This document shows, piece by piece, positions 9,008 to 16,350 of a DNA stretch of 64,000 bases. Position 1 is the first letter of the stretch. Each line of letters begins with the position of its first letter. The notes below the pieces were generated by a model. It made no database searches, was not told the origin of the DNA, and saw nothing but the letters and a program-made list of their open reading frames with translations. The DNA comes from Marinicella rhabdoformis (lineage in GTDB: Bacteria; Pseudomonadota; Gammaproteobacteria; Xanthomonadales; Marinicellaceae), in the NCBI RefSeq assembly GCF_009671245.1, contig NZ_VTFS01000003.1:248001-312000 (forward strand), written 5' to 3'. The position numbers were made by a program, and so were the translations under genes.

Positions 9008-9106
9008 ATTTTTCTAGAAAAATGACAAGATAACAAACCATTTAGTGACCTCAATTCAATAATTTTAGCAACTGCAGTAATTACTTAAAATTGCCATAAG
9101 TCACTA
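9008..9106. other. palindrome and nested inverted repeats upstream of the NAD(P)-binding gene
   Basis: Between the NAD(P)-binding gene and rluC there are two structures. The first is a perfect palindrome ATTTTTCTAGAAAAAT at 9008-9023. The second is an outer inverted repeat TAGTGAC (9043-9049) / GTCACTA (9100-9106), enclosing a second pair AATTTTA (9061-9067) / TAAAATT (9086-9092). They could be an operator, a weak terminator for rluC, or a structured leader. Confidence 0.45.
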
Positions 9107-9181
9107 TCTTTAAAGATGGAATAACGCTTAAACTTAGACTAGAGTATTCTGATTGAGTTTAAAGATCTTGGCGTATGAACT

Positions 9182-10039
9182 TCAGAATCCAGCTTCACAC
9201 CGCCAATCATAATCACCAAATGACAACGACTGGGCGTGCAGGTAAATCTTTCTTTTGCCTTTACTGGCTCTGGCACCATACAAAGTATCACCAACTACTG
9301 ACATGTTCATGCTCGCCGCATGGGCTCGAATTTGGTGTGTGCGGCCATGCTTAATTTGGCAAACCACCCAAGTGTGGTGCTCATCAAATTTGATAGGTTT
9401 GAAAGTGGTTTCAGCACTTTTGCCGTGGGTGTCTGGAACCACTGTTCTGATACCATTTATCCGGTTATCTGTATTGAGTGGCAAATCAACAGTCTTTTCT
9501 GAAGATAACTTGCCTTCTAGTTTCGCCAGATATTGTTTTTCCACTTGATGGTCCTTCATGGCAGCTTGAAAAGCCAATAAAGCCTGACGATTTTTTGCCA
9601 ACAACAAACAGCCACTGGTGTGCACATCGAGGCGGTGTGCCAATTGTGTCTCAGTATATTCTGGCATGGATTGAATGATTTCTATCACCCCGAAATCATG
9701 ACCTGTTCCCACATGACAAGGTATGCCTGCTGGCTTATTCAGCACAACATAATCAGCATCTTCAAAAACAATCGCTTGAGTCATTCGCGCACGGCTGGCA
9801 TCTGGCACTTGTACCTTTTCTTTTTCATCAAAGAAAATAAAAGGGGGTACGCGAACGGTATCGTTCACATCCAATTTCAATTCAGGTTTACAGCGCTTCC
9901 CATTGACCCTAACCTGCCCTTTTCTGATTAATTTGTACAAAACAGACTTGGTGATGTGGCGGCGTTGCTTGAGGATAAAATTATCCAAACGCATGCCTAA
10001 GTCGTTGTCACTGACTTGAAATATCGGTTTTTTATCCAT
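9182..10039 (-). CDS. rluC: 23S rRNA pseudouridine synthase RluC
   Basis: 285 residues: an S4 RNA-binding domain (about 14-75) followed by an RluA-type pseudouridine synthase domain with the catalytic-Asp motif HRLDVHTSG. Forms pseudouridine in 23S rRNA. Assigned to RluC rather than RluA or RluD because of the S4 domain and because it is divergent from rne, as in E. coli and relatives. Somewhat shorter than E. coli RluC, ending soon after the KxYLHAQSLSF-like segment. Sequence support for the family is strong; the exact paralogue rests partly on gene order. Confidence 0.88.
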   Translation of the reverse strand: MDKKPIFQVSDNDLGMRLDNFILKQRRHITKSVLYKLIRKGQVRVNGKRCKPELKLDVNDTVRVPPFIFFDEKEKVQVPDASRARMTQAIVFEDADYVVLNKPAGIPCHVGTGHDFGVIEIIQSMPEYTETQLAHRLDVHTSGCLLLAKNRQALLAFQAAMKDHQVEKQYLAKLEGKLSSEKTVDLPLNTDNRINGIRTVVPDTHGKSAETTFKPIKFDEHHTWVVCQIKHGRTHQIRAHAASMNMSVVGDTLYGARASKGKRKIYLHAQSLSFGDYDWRCEAGF

Positions 10040-10519
10040 AATTTACTCACATGAGGTGAAAAACACTCAGAATTCAAAGGTTTGGTGTTACAATCGCGCG
10101 CTGGACTTCAAGATGAATTCCAGCAGCCGAGTTTGGCTGACATTATATAAAGAATCATGTGTCAATTGAAAAACATTCACGCAAGGTCTTTAAATCAAGA
10201 AAATTTTACGGGTTTGCAAAACATCGGATGGCTCTATTTAGAGCGTTTATAACCGTCATTGGAATGACAACAAACCCAAAACTGAAGGGTCTAACTTTTT
10301 ACGACCAGCAGTTGACTGACAAAAACTGGGTGAAAGACACGCAGTAACATGACAAGCGAACTGAACACATCGCGAGTGGCGTTGAACTATATAACAACGA
10401 AATCATATGGGTATTGAGTGATTGAACCGCGACAACCCATTAAAAGGGCACACTAATATAAGCCCTCAGTCAAACGCTAGGCGTTGATCGTTATTCCTGC
10501 GACAAAGGAATAAATAAAA
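10040..10519 (+). promoter_or_regulatory. long rne leader with SD-containing hairpin
   Basis: 480 bp without a convincing gene separate rluC and rne. A possible extended -10 (TGTTACAAT, ending at 10094) would give a leader of about 415 nt. Near its end are two hairpins: AACGC/GCGTT with a 3-nt loop (10473-10485), and ATTCCT/AGGAAT with a 7-nt loop (10493-10511). The second buries the Shine-Dalgarno AAGGAA nine bases before the rne ATG. Long structured leaders mediate autoregulation of rne in E. coli; the same role here is inferred. A 62-codon GTG-initiated frame at 10159 looks incidental. Confidence 0.55.
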
Positions 10520-13500
10520 ATGAAAAGAATGCTGATCAATGCAACGCATACCGATGAAATCCGAGTAGCGATTGCCGATGGCCAAAAACTGTATGATTTA
10601 GATATAGACTCAGCAGGCCATTACCGTAAAAAAGGCAACATTTACAAAGCCAAAATCACACGTGTAGAGCCCTCTTTAGAAGCCTGTTTTGTGAACTATG
10701 GCTCTGAAAGACACGGTTTTTTACCTTACAAAGAAATCAGCCCGCTTTACTGCAAACAAGCACCCAAAGGCCAACCACGACTACCCATCAACAAAGCCCT
10801 CAAAGAAGGCGATGAAATCATTGTTCAAGTTAACAAAGAAGAACGTGGCAACAAAGGCGCGGCATTAAGTACCTACATTTCATTGGCAGGTCGCTATTTG
10901 GTTTACATGCCAGGAAACCACCGAGCTGGTGGCATCTCTCGCCAAATCAAAGGTGAAAAACGCACACAATTACAAAACATATTAAGTAACTTAGAAATCC
11001 CAAAAAATGACGGTGTCATCGTAAGAACTGCAGGATTGGGCTGTTCCCCTGAAGAACTGCAATGGGATTTCACTTACTTGAAACAAGTTTGGCAAGCCAT
11101 TGGCACTGCTGCTGAAAACAAAAACGCACCGTTCTTTATCTACCAAGAAAGCGACCTGTTCATCAGAGCATTACGTGATTACTTACAACCAGATATTGGT
11201 GAAATTTTAATTGATGACCGCGAATCTTATGAAAAAGCCCGCGAATTCATGCAACAAGTGATGCCGCACAACTTAAAGAAGCTGTCTCATTACAATGACA
11301 CCACACCTTTGTTTTCACGTTACCAAATCGAACGCCAAATCCAATCAGCTTTTGAACGTGAAGTGAAACTGCCTTCTGGCGGTTCTATTGTGATAGATCA
11401 CACCGAAGCCTTATTGAGCATTGACATCAACTCAGCACGCGCCACCAAAGGTGCAGACGTTGAAGCGACAGCTACCCACACCAATTTAGAAGCGGCTGAT
11501 GAAATTGCACGTCAGTTACGTATCAGAGACTTGGGTGGTTTGGTGGTGATTGATTTCATCGACATGCGAAACCACAAAAACCAACGCGAAGTAGAAAACC
11601 GCATGCGTGCCGCAGCCGACATCGATCGTGCTCGCGTGCAAGTCGGTAAAATTTCAAAATTTGGTTTGTTAGAAATGTCACGCCAACGATTGCGTTCCTC
11701 AATCAGCGATTCAAGCCAAGTCACCTGCCCAACATGTTCAGGACATGGTTTCATTCGCAGTATGGAATCACTGGTTATATCTATTATTCGTTTGACAGAA
11801 GAAGAAATGATCAAGCCAAAAACGGGCAAAGTCGTGATTCAAGCGCCAATGGACATCACCAATAAAATCCTCAATGAAAAACGTACTGAATTGAACGAAA
11901 TGGAAAAACGCCACAAAGTTCAAGTGGCCGTTATTTCAAATGAAAACCTCAGTTTCCCTGCATTTCATGTTCAACGCTACAATGTCAATGAAGCCAACAT
12001 CAATGTGGCTGATATTGAGCTAGTAACAACTGAAGATTGTCACAAAGCAACGGCCAAGTTAGACCCTCCTTCACCAACAAAAGAAAAAGCCATATTACAA
12101 ATGGTTAAACCTGATGCACAAGCGCCTAAACGCTCTTTGGCATTGACGATTTCTTCTTGGTTTAAATCTTTGTTCAGCAGCAACAAGAAAAAGCCCAAGC
12201 ACAACAGTCGCCAAAACAAAAAACCACACAACAAGAAGCATGGCGGTCATAAAAACAAACAACACAACAAAGGACCTCACAACAAACAAGGTCAGCAAAA
12301 AGGCAAGCCCCAACACAATAAACAAGGCAAACCACAACACGGTAATAAAAAGCCTCAACACAATAAACAGCAAGGTAATAAACAGCAGCCTAATAACAAG
12401 CAGCAACAGCCTAACAAGCCACAGCCAAACCAAAAACAACAGCAAGGCAAGCCGCAACACAACAAGCAGCAGCCTAATAAGCAGCAAAGCACTAACAAAG
12501 GGCAACAGCAAAGCAAGCCGCAAGATCAACAAACACAACAAGGTGAAAACAACACCAATCAAGGCCAGCAACAAAGCCAAGCTAAGCCGCAGCAAAACAA
12601 GCAGCAAGGGAATAAAAAACCTCGTGGCAAGTCAATCTATGGCAACAAAAATCGTGGTAACAAGAACAACCAAAAACCGAACGATAATAACGCTTCAAAA
12701 GACAAACAGACTGCAGCTCAAACCGAGCAAAACAATGCACAGGTAGCCAACAAAATGACACGGCCTTTAGGCAGTGTTGCGGAATTGGCGGCGAAAAAAG
12801 AAGCGCAAGCTGCAGCCCAGAGCAAAACAGTCAACAAGGCAACCGACCAGGGAAATAAAGCCACCAACGACAGCACCAGTAATAACGCTGAAAAACCAGC
12901 GGCTAAAAAGCCGGGCCTCCATAAGCTTGATAAGGCACCTGAAAATAAATCTACTGAAAAGAAGCCGGTAGAAAATAAATCAGACACAAAGCCAAACCAT
13001 GGCAACAAGCAGGAAAACAAAAGTACAGCAAAACAAAAGCCTAAAACTGATGCACCTCGCCCTAAAAAGCAACCCAACGCACAGAAAGACAACAAGGCAA
13101 CATCAAAACCTGCTGACAATAAAAGTGCGGAAAGCAACAATTCAAACGAGCAAAAGCCTGTAGAAAAGAAACAAGCCACTCAAGAGAAAGTTACGCCGAA
13201 GCCCAAAGCTGATAGTAAGAAAGTTCAAAGTAAGAAAGTCCACAGAAATGCAGTTAAAGCAGTGGCCACTGGCAAACCCGGCATCCACAAATTAACCAAG
13301 CCTACTGAGCCTGAAGCAGAAAAAAAATCAGCACCTCAAGTTACTGATACAAAACCCGCTAACAGCAAATCAACAAATAAAAAGCCGGTAGAAAAGAAAA
13401 CCACAAAAAAGAAAACCAGTAAGAAAAAAGCCACTAAAAAAACGGCCAAAAAAGCGTCAAAGAAAACAGCAAATCAAGTATCTGCTGATGAAGCTAAAAC

Positions 13501-13699
13501 TTCAACTGAGACAAAGCCAACTGAGAAGAAAAAGACAACTAAGAAAGCGGCGTCTAAAAAGAAAGCCACCAAGAAAGCAGCAGCCAAGAAAACTGATGAT
13601 CCGGCCAAAGCTCAAAAACCCAAAACTGAGCAGCCCAAAGCCGACAAGCAACCTGACATGTTCAACGAGGCCCCTGCGCAGCCTCCCAAAGAAGGTTAA
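10520..13699 (+). CDS. rne: ribonuclease E with long disordered tail
   Basis: Endonuclease that starts mRNA decay and processes rRNA and tRNA. 1059 residues. The catalytic half has the S1 domain (about 37-119), the DNase I-like metal site with Asp302 and Asp345, and the Zn-link CPTC (Cys403, Cys406). Residues 538-552 (RSLALTISSWFKSLF) form an amphipathic helix like the membrane-targeting segment of other RNase E proteins. The rest (about 556-1059) is low complexity: an Asn/Gln/His/Lys-rich part to about 720, then a Lys/Ala/Thr-rich part resembling histone H1-like tails at about 955-1035. Short islands stand out: MTRPLGSVAELAAKKEA from 746, and KPGxHKLxK at 797-805 and again at 919-927. A strong terminator follows. 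Confidence 0.96.
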   Translation: MKRMLINATHTDEIRVAIADGQKLYDLDIDSAGHYRKKGNIYKAKITRVEPSLEACFVNYGSERHGFLPYKEISPLYCKQAPKGQPRLPINKALKEGDEIIVQVNKEERGNKGAALSTYISLAGRYLVYMPGNHRAGGISRQIKGEKRTQLQNILSNLEIPKNDGVIVRTAGLGCSPEELQWDFTYLKQVWQAIGTAAENKNAPFFIYQESDLFIRALRDYLQPDIGEILIDDRESYEKAREFMQQVMPHNLKKLSHYNDTTPLFSRYQIERQIQSAFEREVKLPSGGSIVIDHTEALLSIDINSARATKGADVEATATHTNLEAADEIARQLRIRDLGGLVVIDFIDMRNHKNQREVENRMRAAADIDRARVQVGKISKFGLLEMSRQRLRSSISDSSQVTCPTCSGHGFIRSMESLVISIIRLTEEEMIKPKTGKVVIQAPMDITNKILNEKRTELNEMEKRHKVQVAVISNENLSFPAFHVQRYNVNEANINVADIELVTTEDCHKATAKLDPPSPTKEKAILQMVKPDAQAPKRSLALTISSWFKSLFSSNKKKPKHNSRQNKKPHNKKHGGHKNKQHNKGPHNKQGQQKGKPQHNKQGKPQHGNKKPQHNKQQGNKQQPNNKQQQPNKPQPNQKQQQGKPQHNKQQPNKQQSTNKGQQQSKPQDQQTQQGENNTNQGQQQSQAKPQQNKQQGNKKPRGKSIYGNKNRGNKNNQKPNDNNASKDKQTAAQTEQNNAQVANKMTRPLGSVAELAAKKEAQAAAQSKTVNKATDQGNKATNDSTSNNAEKPAAKKPGLHKLDKAPENKSTEKKPVENKSDTKPNHGNKQENKSTAKQKPKTDAPRPKKQPNAQKDNKATSKPADNKSAESNNSNEQKPVEKKQATQEKVTPKPKADSKKVQSKKVHRNAVKAVATGKPGIHKLTKPTEPEAEKKSAPQVTDTKPANSKSTNKKPVEKKTTKKKTSKKKATKKTAKKASKKTANQVSADEAKTSTETKPTEKKKTTKKAASKKKATKKAAAKKTDDPAKAQKPKTEQPKADKQPDMFNEAPAQPPKEG

Positions 13700-13720
13700 T
13701 TGTTCTTGTGAAAATCAAAA

Positions 13721-13744
13721 GCCGGCACCCGCCGGCTTTTTTTG
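13721..13744 (+). terminator. rne terminator
   Basis: GCCGGC, ACCC loop region, GCCGGC followed by seven T, 22 bp after the rne stop. Confidence 0.9.
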
Positions 13745-13774
13745 TGCCTCAAATAACAACCTATCATAAAACGC

Positions 13775-14103
13775 AGCTGCACCCTTTGCAAATGCCTAAG
13801 CAGATATGCATCACAAAATATACCCTATCCCGTTGCGGTGCAAGGCGAGGGCAAGCCTCGCAGCTACAAATCCACTGCCATAAACCTCAACTCATCGCAA
13901 GAAACAAGCAGGTACATACTATGGAACAAAAAAAATACTGTCATACTGAACGAGCCAAAGCCAAAAGTAGGCGCCTTAAGCGCGAGCTGAAGTATCTCGT
14001 TTGCACAGCAAAAAACGCGAAGCGTCCACAAACTGTTTAGATGAAACGTTTCTTCAATAACCCAGAGATTCCTCGGCTCGCCTGTGGCTCTCTCGGAATG
14101 ACG
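13775..14103. repeat. intergenic repeat, copy A
   Basis: Noncoding repeat of about 330 bp. Its core, from 13831 to about 14035, is nearly identical to copy B at an offset of about 390 bp, differing by scattered substitutions and a few small indels. It contains GAAGTATCTCG and, towards its end, GAGATTCCTCGG...CGGAATGACG; motifs of this kind recur in intergenic repeats of many bacteria. Frames across it (13708-14040) are shadows; I see no gene. Confidence 0.75.
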
Positions 14104-14130
14104 AATTCATGCCGATATTTGATTACCCAA

Positions 14131-14498
14131 TAATGTAGCTGCACCCCTTGCGGGTGCCCATTCTGGCAAGATGCTTATCAATGGTTGGCGAGTTATGCGT
14201 GTCCTATCTACATTCCCATCTGTTGCAGTGCAAGGCGAGGGCAAGCCTCGCAGCTACAAATCCACTGCCATTAACCTCAACTCATGGCAAGAAACAAGCA
14301 GGTACATACAATGGAACAATAAAAAAATACTGTCATACTGAACGATCCAAAGCCAAAAGTAGGCGCCTTAAGCGCGAGCTGAAGTATCTCGTTTGCGCAG
14401 CAAACAACGCAAAGCGTACACACAAACAGAAGAAATATAATGTTTCTTCAATAACACTGAGGTTCCTTGGTTTGTCTTTGGGTCACACGTTATGACAC
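14131..14498. repeat. intergenic repeat, copy B
   Basis: Second copy of the noncoding repeat. It opens with the GCACCC/GGGTGC hairpin also seen at 1703-1742, carries the near-identical core from 14221, and ends in a more diverged TTTCTTCAATAAC segment matching 14049-14061. The stretch from 13745 to 14573 has no other gene. Confidence 0.75.
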
Positions 14499-14535
14499 GG
14501 CCTTTATATTTAGTATGCCAATTTTACTAAACAGA

Positions 14536-14563
14536 TTGCTAATTCATCATTTTCTATTACAAT
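14536..14563 (+). promoter_or_regulatory. promoter-like sequence before truncated tRNA-Arg copy
   Basis: TTGCTA, 16 bp, TACAAT, ending 10 bp before the tRNA fragment. It parallels the promoter of the intact copy, so the duplication included the promoter. Confidence 0.55.
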
Positions 14564-14573
14564 ACCTAACCAC

Positions 14574-14632
14574 GCGCCCATAGCTCAGCTGGATAGAGTA
14601 ACCGGCCTCGAACCGGTTGGTCGGGAGTTCGA
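14574..14632 (+). pseudogene. truncated tRNA-Arg copy (5' 59 nt)
   Basis: Matches the first 59 nt of the intact tRNA-Arg(TCG) at 14795, through the anticodon arm to the TTCGA of the T loop, and then stops. One difference is C instead of T at the anticodon-loop position before TCG (position 33). The 3' half, the acceptor partner strand and CCA are missing; a 23-nt hairpin follows directly. It cannot fold as a mature tRNA. Confidence 0.88.
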
Positions 14633-14730
14633 CTAAAATGTCTGGAACATTTTAGCCCGTCAGCTTGCTGACGACCCCGAAGGGGCGAAGTGCATGGATG
14701 CACGAAGTAATCTCTCTGGATGACAACAGT
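14633..14730 (+). repeat. tRNA-associated hairpin element, Arg copy
   Basis: Starts with CTAAAATGT, a 5-nt loop and ACATTTTAG (14633-14655), followed by tandem small hairpins: GTCAGC/GCTGAC (14659-14672), CCCC-GAA-GGGG (14675-14685) and TGCAT/ATGCA (14691-14702). It ends in GAAGTAATCTC and GGATGACA, similar to the ends of the repeats at 13.8-14.5 kb. The same 23-nt hairpin follows a tRNA-Ser fragment at 41251-41229 on the other strand. The right border is uncertain. Confidence 0.8.
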
Positions 14731-14757
14731 TAAGTCCAAGGAACTTCATCAAACAGA

Positions 14758-14785
14758 TTGATAATTCACCAAATTCTATTACAAT
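14758..14785 (+). promoter_or_regulatory. promoter of tRNA-Arg(TCG)
   Basis: TTGATA, 16 bp, TACAAT, ending 9 bp before the tRNA. The surrounding AAACAGATTG...TTCTATTACAATACCTA is shared with the truncated upstream copy. Confidence 0.6.
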
Positions 14786-14794
14786 ACCTACCAC

Positions 14795-14871
14795 GCGCCC
14801 ATAGCTCAGCTGGATAGAGTAACCGGCTTCGAACCGGTTGGTCGGGAGTTCGAATCTCTCTGGGCGCGCCA
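14795..14871 (+). tRNA. tRNA-Arg (anticodon TCG)
   Basis: 77 nt including the encoded CCA. Acceptor GCGCCCA pairs with TGGGCGC; anticodon stem ACCGG/CCGGT holds the loop CTTCGAA, anticodon TCG; the T loop is TTCGAAT. A rightward single gene preceded by a promoter and by a broken copy of itself. Confidence 0.95.
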
Positions 14872-14894
14872 ACCTTCAATTTAGATTTCACCCA

Positions 14895-14925
14895 CAAAAA
14901 AAGCGCACCACCGGCACGCTTTTCC
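14895..14925 (-). terminator. cbs terminator
   Basis: On the leftward strand a GCGTGCC/GGTGCGC stem (with G-T pairs) is followed by a T tract, 25 bp past the cbs stop. Confidence 0.75.
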
Positions 14926-14949
14926 TTCAACTATTTGTTATTCAAATCC

Positions 14950-16326
14950 TTATTGATTCTCTTCAATCCTTCTCAGGTAATTCAATAAATCAATGCGGGT
15001 AATCAAACCCTTGAATTGATCACCGTCTTTAACTATAGCCACGCGGCCTTGGTCAAAGATGGGCATTAATTTTTCAATGGGCGTTTTGCTGTCGAAGAAT
15101 TCCAGGTTGCTGGTCATGGCCGTATCTACCGTGTCTCTGAATGCGTCAGGCTTACCGAACACTTTCATCAGCACATCAGATTCATCAATGATGCCTACAA
15201 TTTCGTCATTGTCCATCACAGGGAGCTGTGAGACATCATACAGCTTCATGCGTTGGTAGACGGCGGCCAAGGTTTCATTCGGTCGCATCACAACGGTGTC
15301 GTTGCTTTGATACGGTCTTGAAATCAAATCACGCAAGTCACCGTATTGTTTGGTTTCGATGTATCCGTTGTCCAACATCCAGTAATCGTTGTACATTTTG
15401 GACAGGTACTTGTTACCCGTATCACAAACCAACATCACCACTTTTTGTGCTGTTGCTGATTCTTGACAATATTTCAGAGCGGCCGCCATGATGGTACCTG
15501 TGGATGAACCACCCAAAACACCTTCTTTTTTCAACAGTTCACGACCCGCATCAAAACTTTCAGCATCGCTGATGGCGTACGCTTTTTTAACGTGTGTAAA
15601 GTCACTGATGTCAGGCAGAAAATCTTCTCCAATGCCCTCAACCTTCCAACTGCCAGCATCTTCGCTCAAGATGCCTTCATTGATGTATTGTGCCAAGATT
15701 GAACCCTGTGGATCGGCCAACACCAGCGCCGTTTCTGGGTGGTATTCTTTGACATACTGACTCATGCCAGTTACTGTGCCACTGGAACCCACACCAAACA
15801 CGATGGCATCGACTTGATTGTCCATTTGTTGGTAAATCTCAGGGGCTGTGGTTTGGTAATGTGCTTTCGGATTATCTGGGTTAGCAAACTGATTAATAAA
15901 AAAAGCACCGGGTGTTTCTTCAGCTATGGTCGCTGCCAAATCTTGGTAATATTGCGGATGCCCTTTGGCCACATCAGAGCGGGTTAATACTATTTCTGCG
16001 CCCATTGCTTTGAGGTTAAAGATTTTCTCTTTGCTCATTTTATCAGGGATGACCAGGATTAATTTATAACCTTTTTGTGCCGCCACCAAGGCCAAGCCAA
16101 TACCGGTGTTACCTGCGGTACCTTCGACCAAAGTCGCACCAGGCTTTAATTTTCCTGACTTTTCAGCTTCTTCAATCATAGACAGGCCGATGCGGTCTTT
16201 GATTGAACCACCGGGATTCATGTTTTCTAACTTCAGGTAAAGCTCGCACTTTCCTGTGTCCATGTGATTGACTTTGACCATCGGTGTATTACCGATCAGG
16301 TCAAGTACTGTATTGGCTACTTGCAT
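14950..16326 (-). CDS. cbs: cystathionine beta-synthase (PLP enzyme with CBS pair)
   Basis: 458 residues. The N-terminal 320 residues are a fold-type II PLP enzyme: PLP Lys43 in NPGGSIKDR, the substrate loop VEGTAGNTG, and the phosphate loop GGSSTGT. The C-terminal part (about 335-455) is a tandem CBS domain pair. Condenses serine (or O-acetylserine) with homocysteine; a cysteine-synthase role cannot be excluded because the families are close. The CBS pair points to adenosyl-ligand regulation, by family knowledge. No cystathionine gamma-lyase lies next to it. It has its own terminator and is separated by 24 bp from the upstream OmpA-like gene, so it may belong to the same transcript. Confidence 0.88.
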   Translation of the reverse strand: MQVANTVLDLIGNTPMVKVNHMDTGKCELYLKLENMNPGGSIKDRIGLSMIEEAEKSGKLKPGATLVEGTAGNTGIGLALVAAQKGYKLILVIPDKMSKEKIFNLKAMGAEIVLTRSDVAKGHPQYYQDLAATIAEETPGAFFINQFANPDNPKAHYQTTAPEIYQQMDNQVDAIVFGVGSSGTVTGMSQYVKEYHPETALVLADPQGSILAQYINEGILSEDAGSWKVEGIGEDFLPDISDFTHVKKAYAISDAESFDAGRELLKKEGVLGGSSTGTIMAAALKYCQESATAQKVVMLVCDTGNKYLSKMYNDYWMLDNGYIETKQYGDLRDLISRPYQSNDTVVMRPNETLAAVYQRMKLYDVSQLPVMDNDEIVGIIDESDVLMKVFGKPDAFRDTVDTAMTSNLEFFDSKTPIEKLMPIFDQGRVAIVKDGDQFKGLITRIDLLNYLRRIEENQ

Positions 16327-16350
16327 GTATTTATGAGTTCTTGGTTTGGT

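Noticed and set aside
10159-10347. 62-codon frame in the rne leader
   Set aside because: GTG start, no Shine-Dalgarno, no recognisable protein features.
12095-13179. Hydrophobic leftward frames (170 and 153 codons) opposite rne
   Set aside because: They are antisense of the Asn/Gln/Lys-rich codons and therefore Leu/Val/Phe-rich; shadows only.
13708-14495. Frames of 110 and 115 codons in the repeat zone
   Set aside because: Both encode the same repeat in similar frames but have no protein-like composition, start site or ribosome site; probably noncoding.
13775-14498. CRISPR array
   Set aside because: Only two long copies with a ~390 bp period, no short repeat-spacer pattern and no cas genes.
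14660-14872. Leftward 70-codon frame beginning ARPERFELPT across tRNA-Arg
   Set aside because: A well-known spurious frame from the antisense of tRNA T arms; the DNA is explained by the tRNA and the hairpin element.
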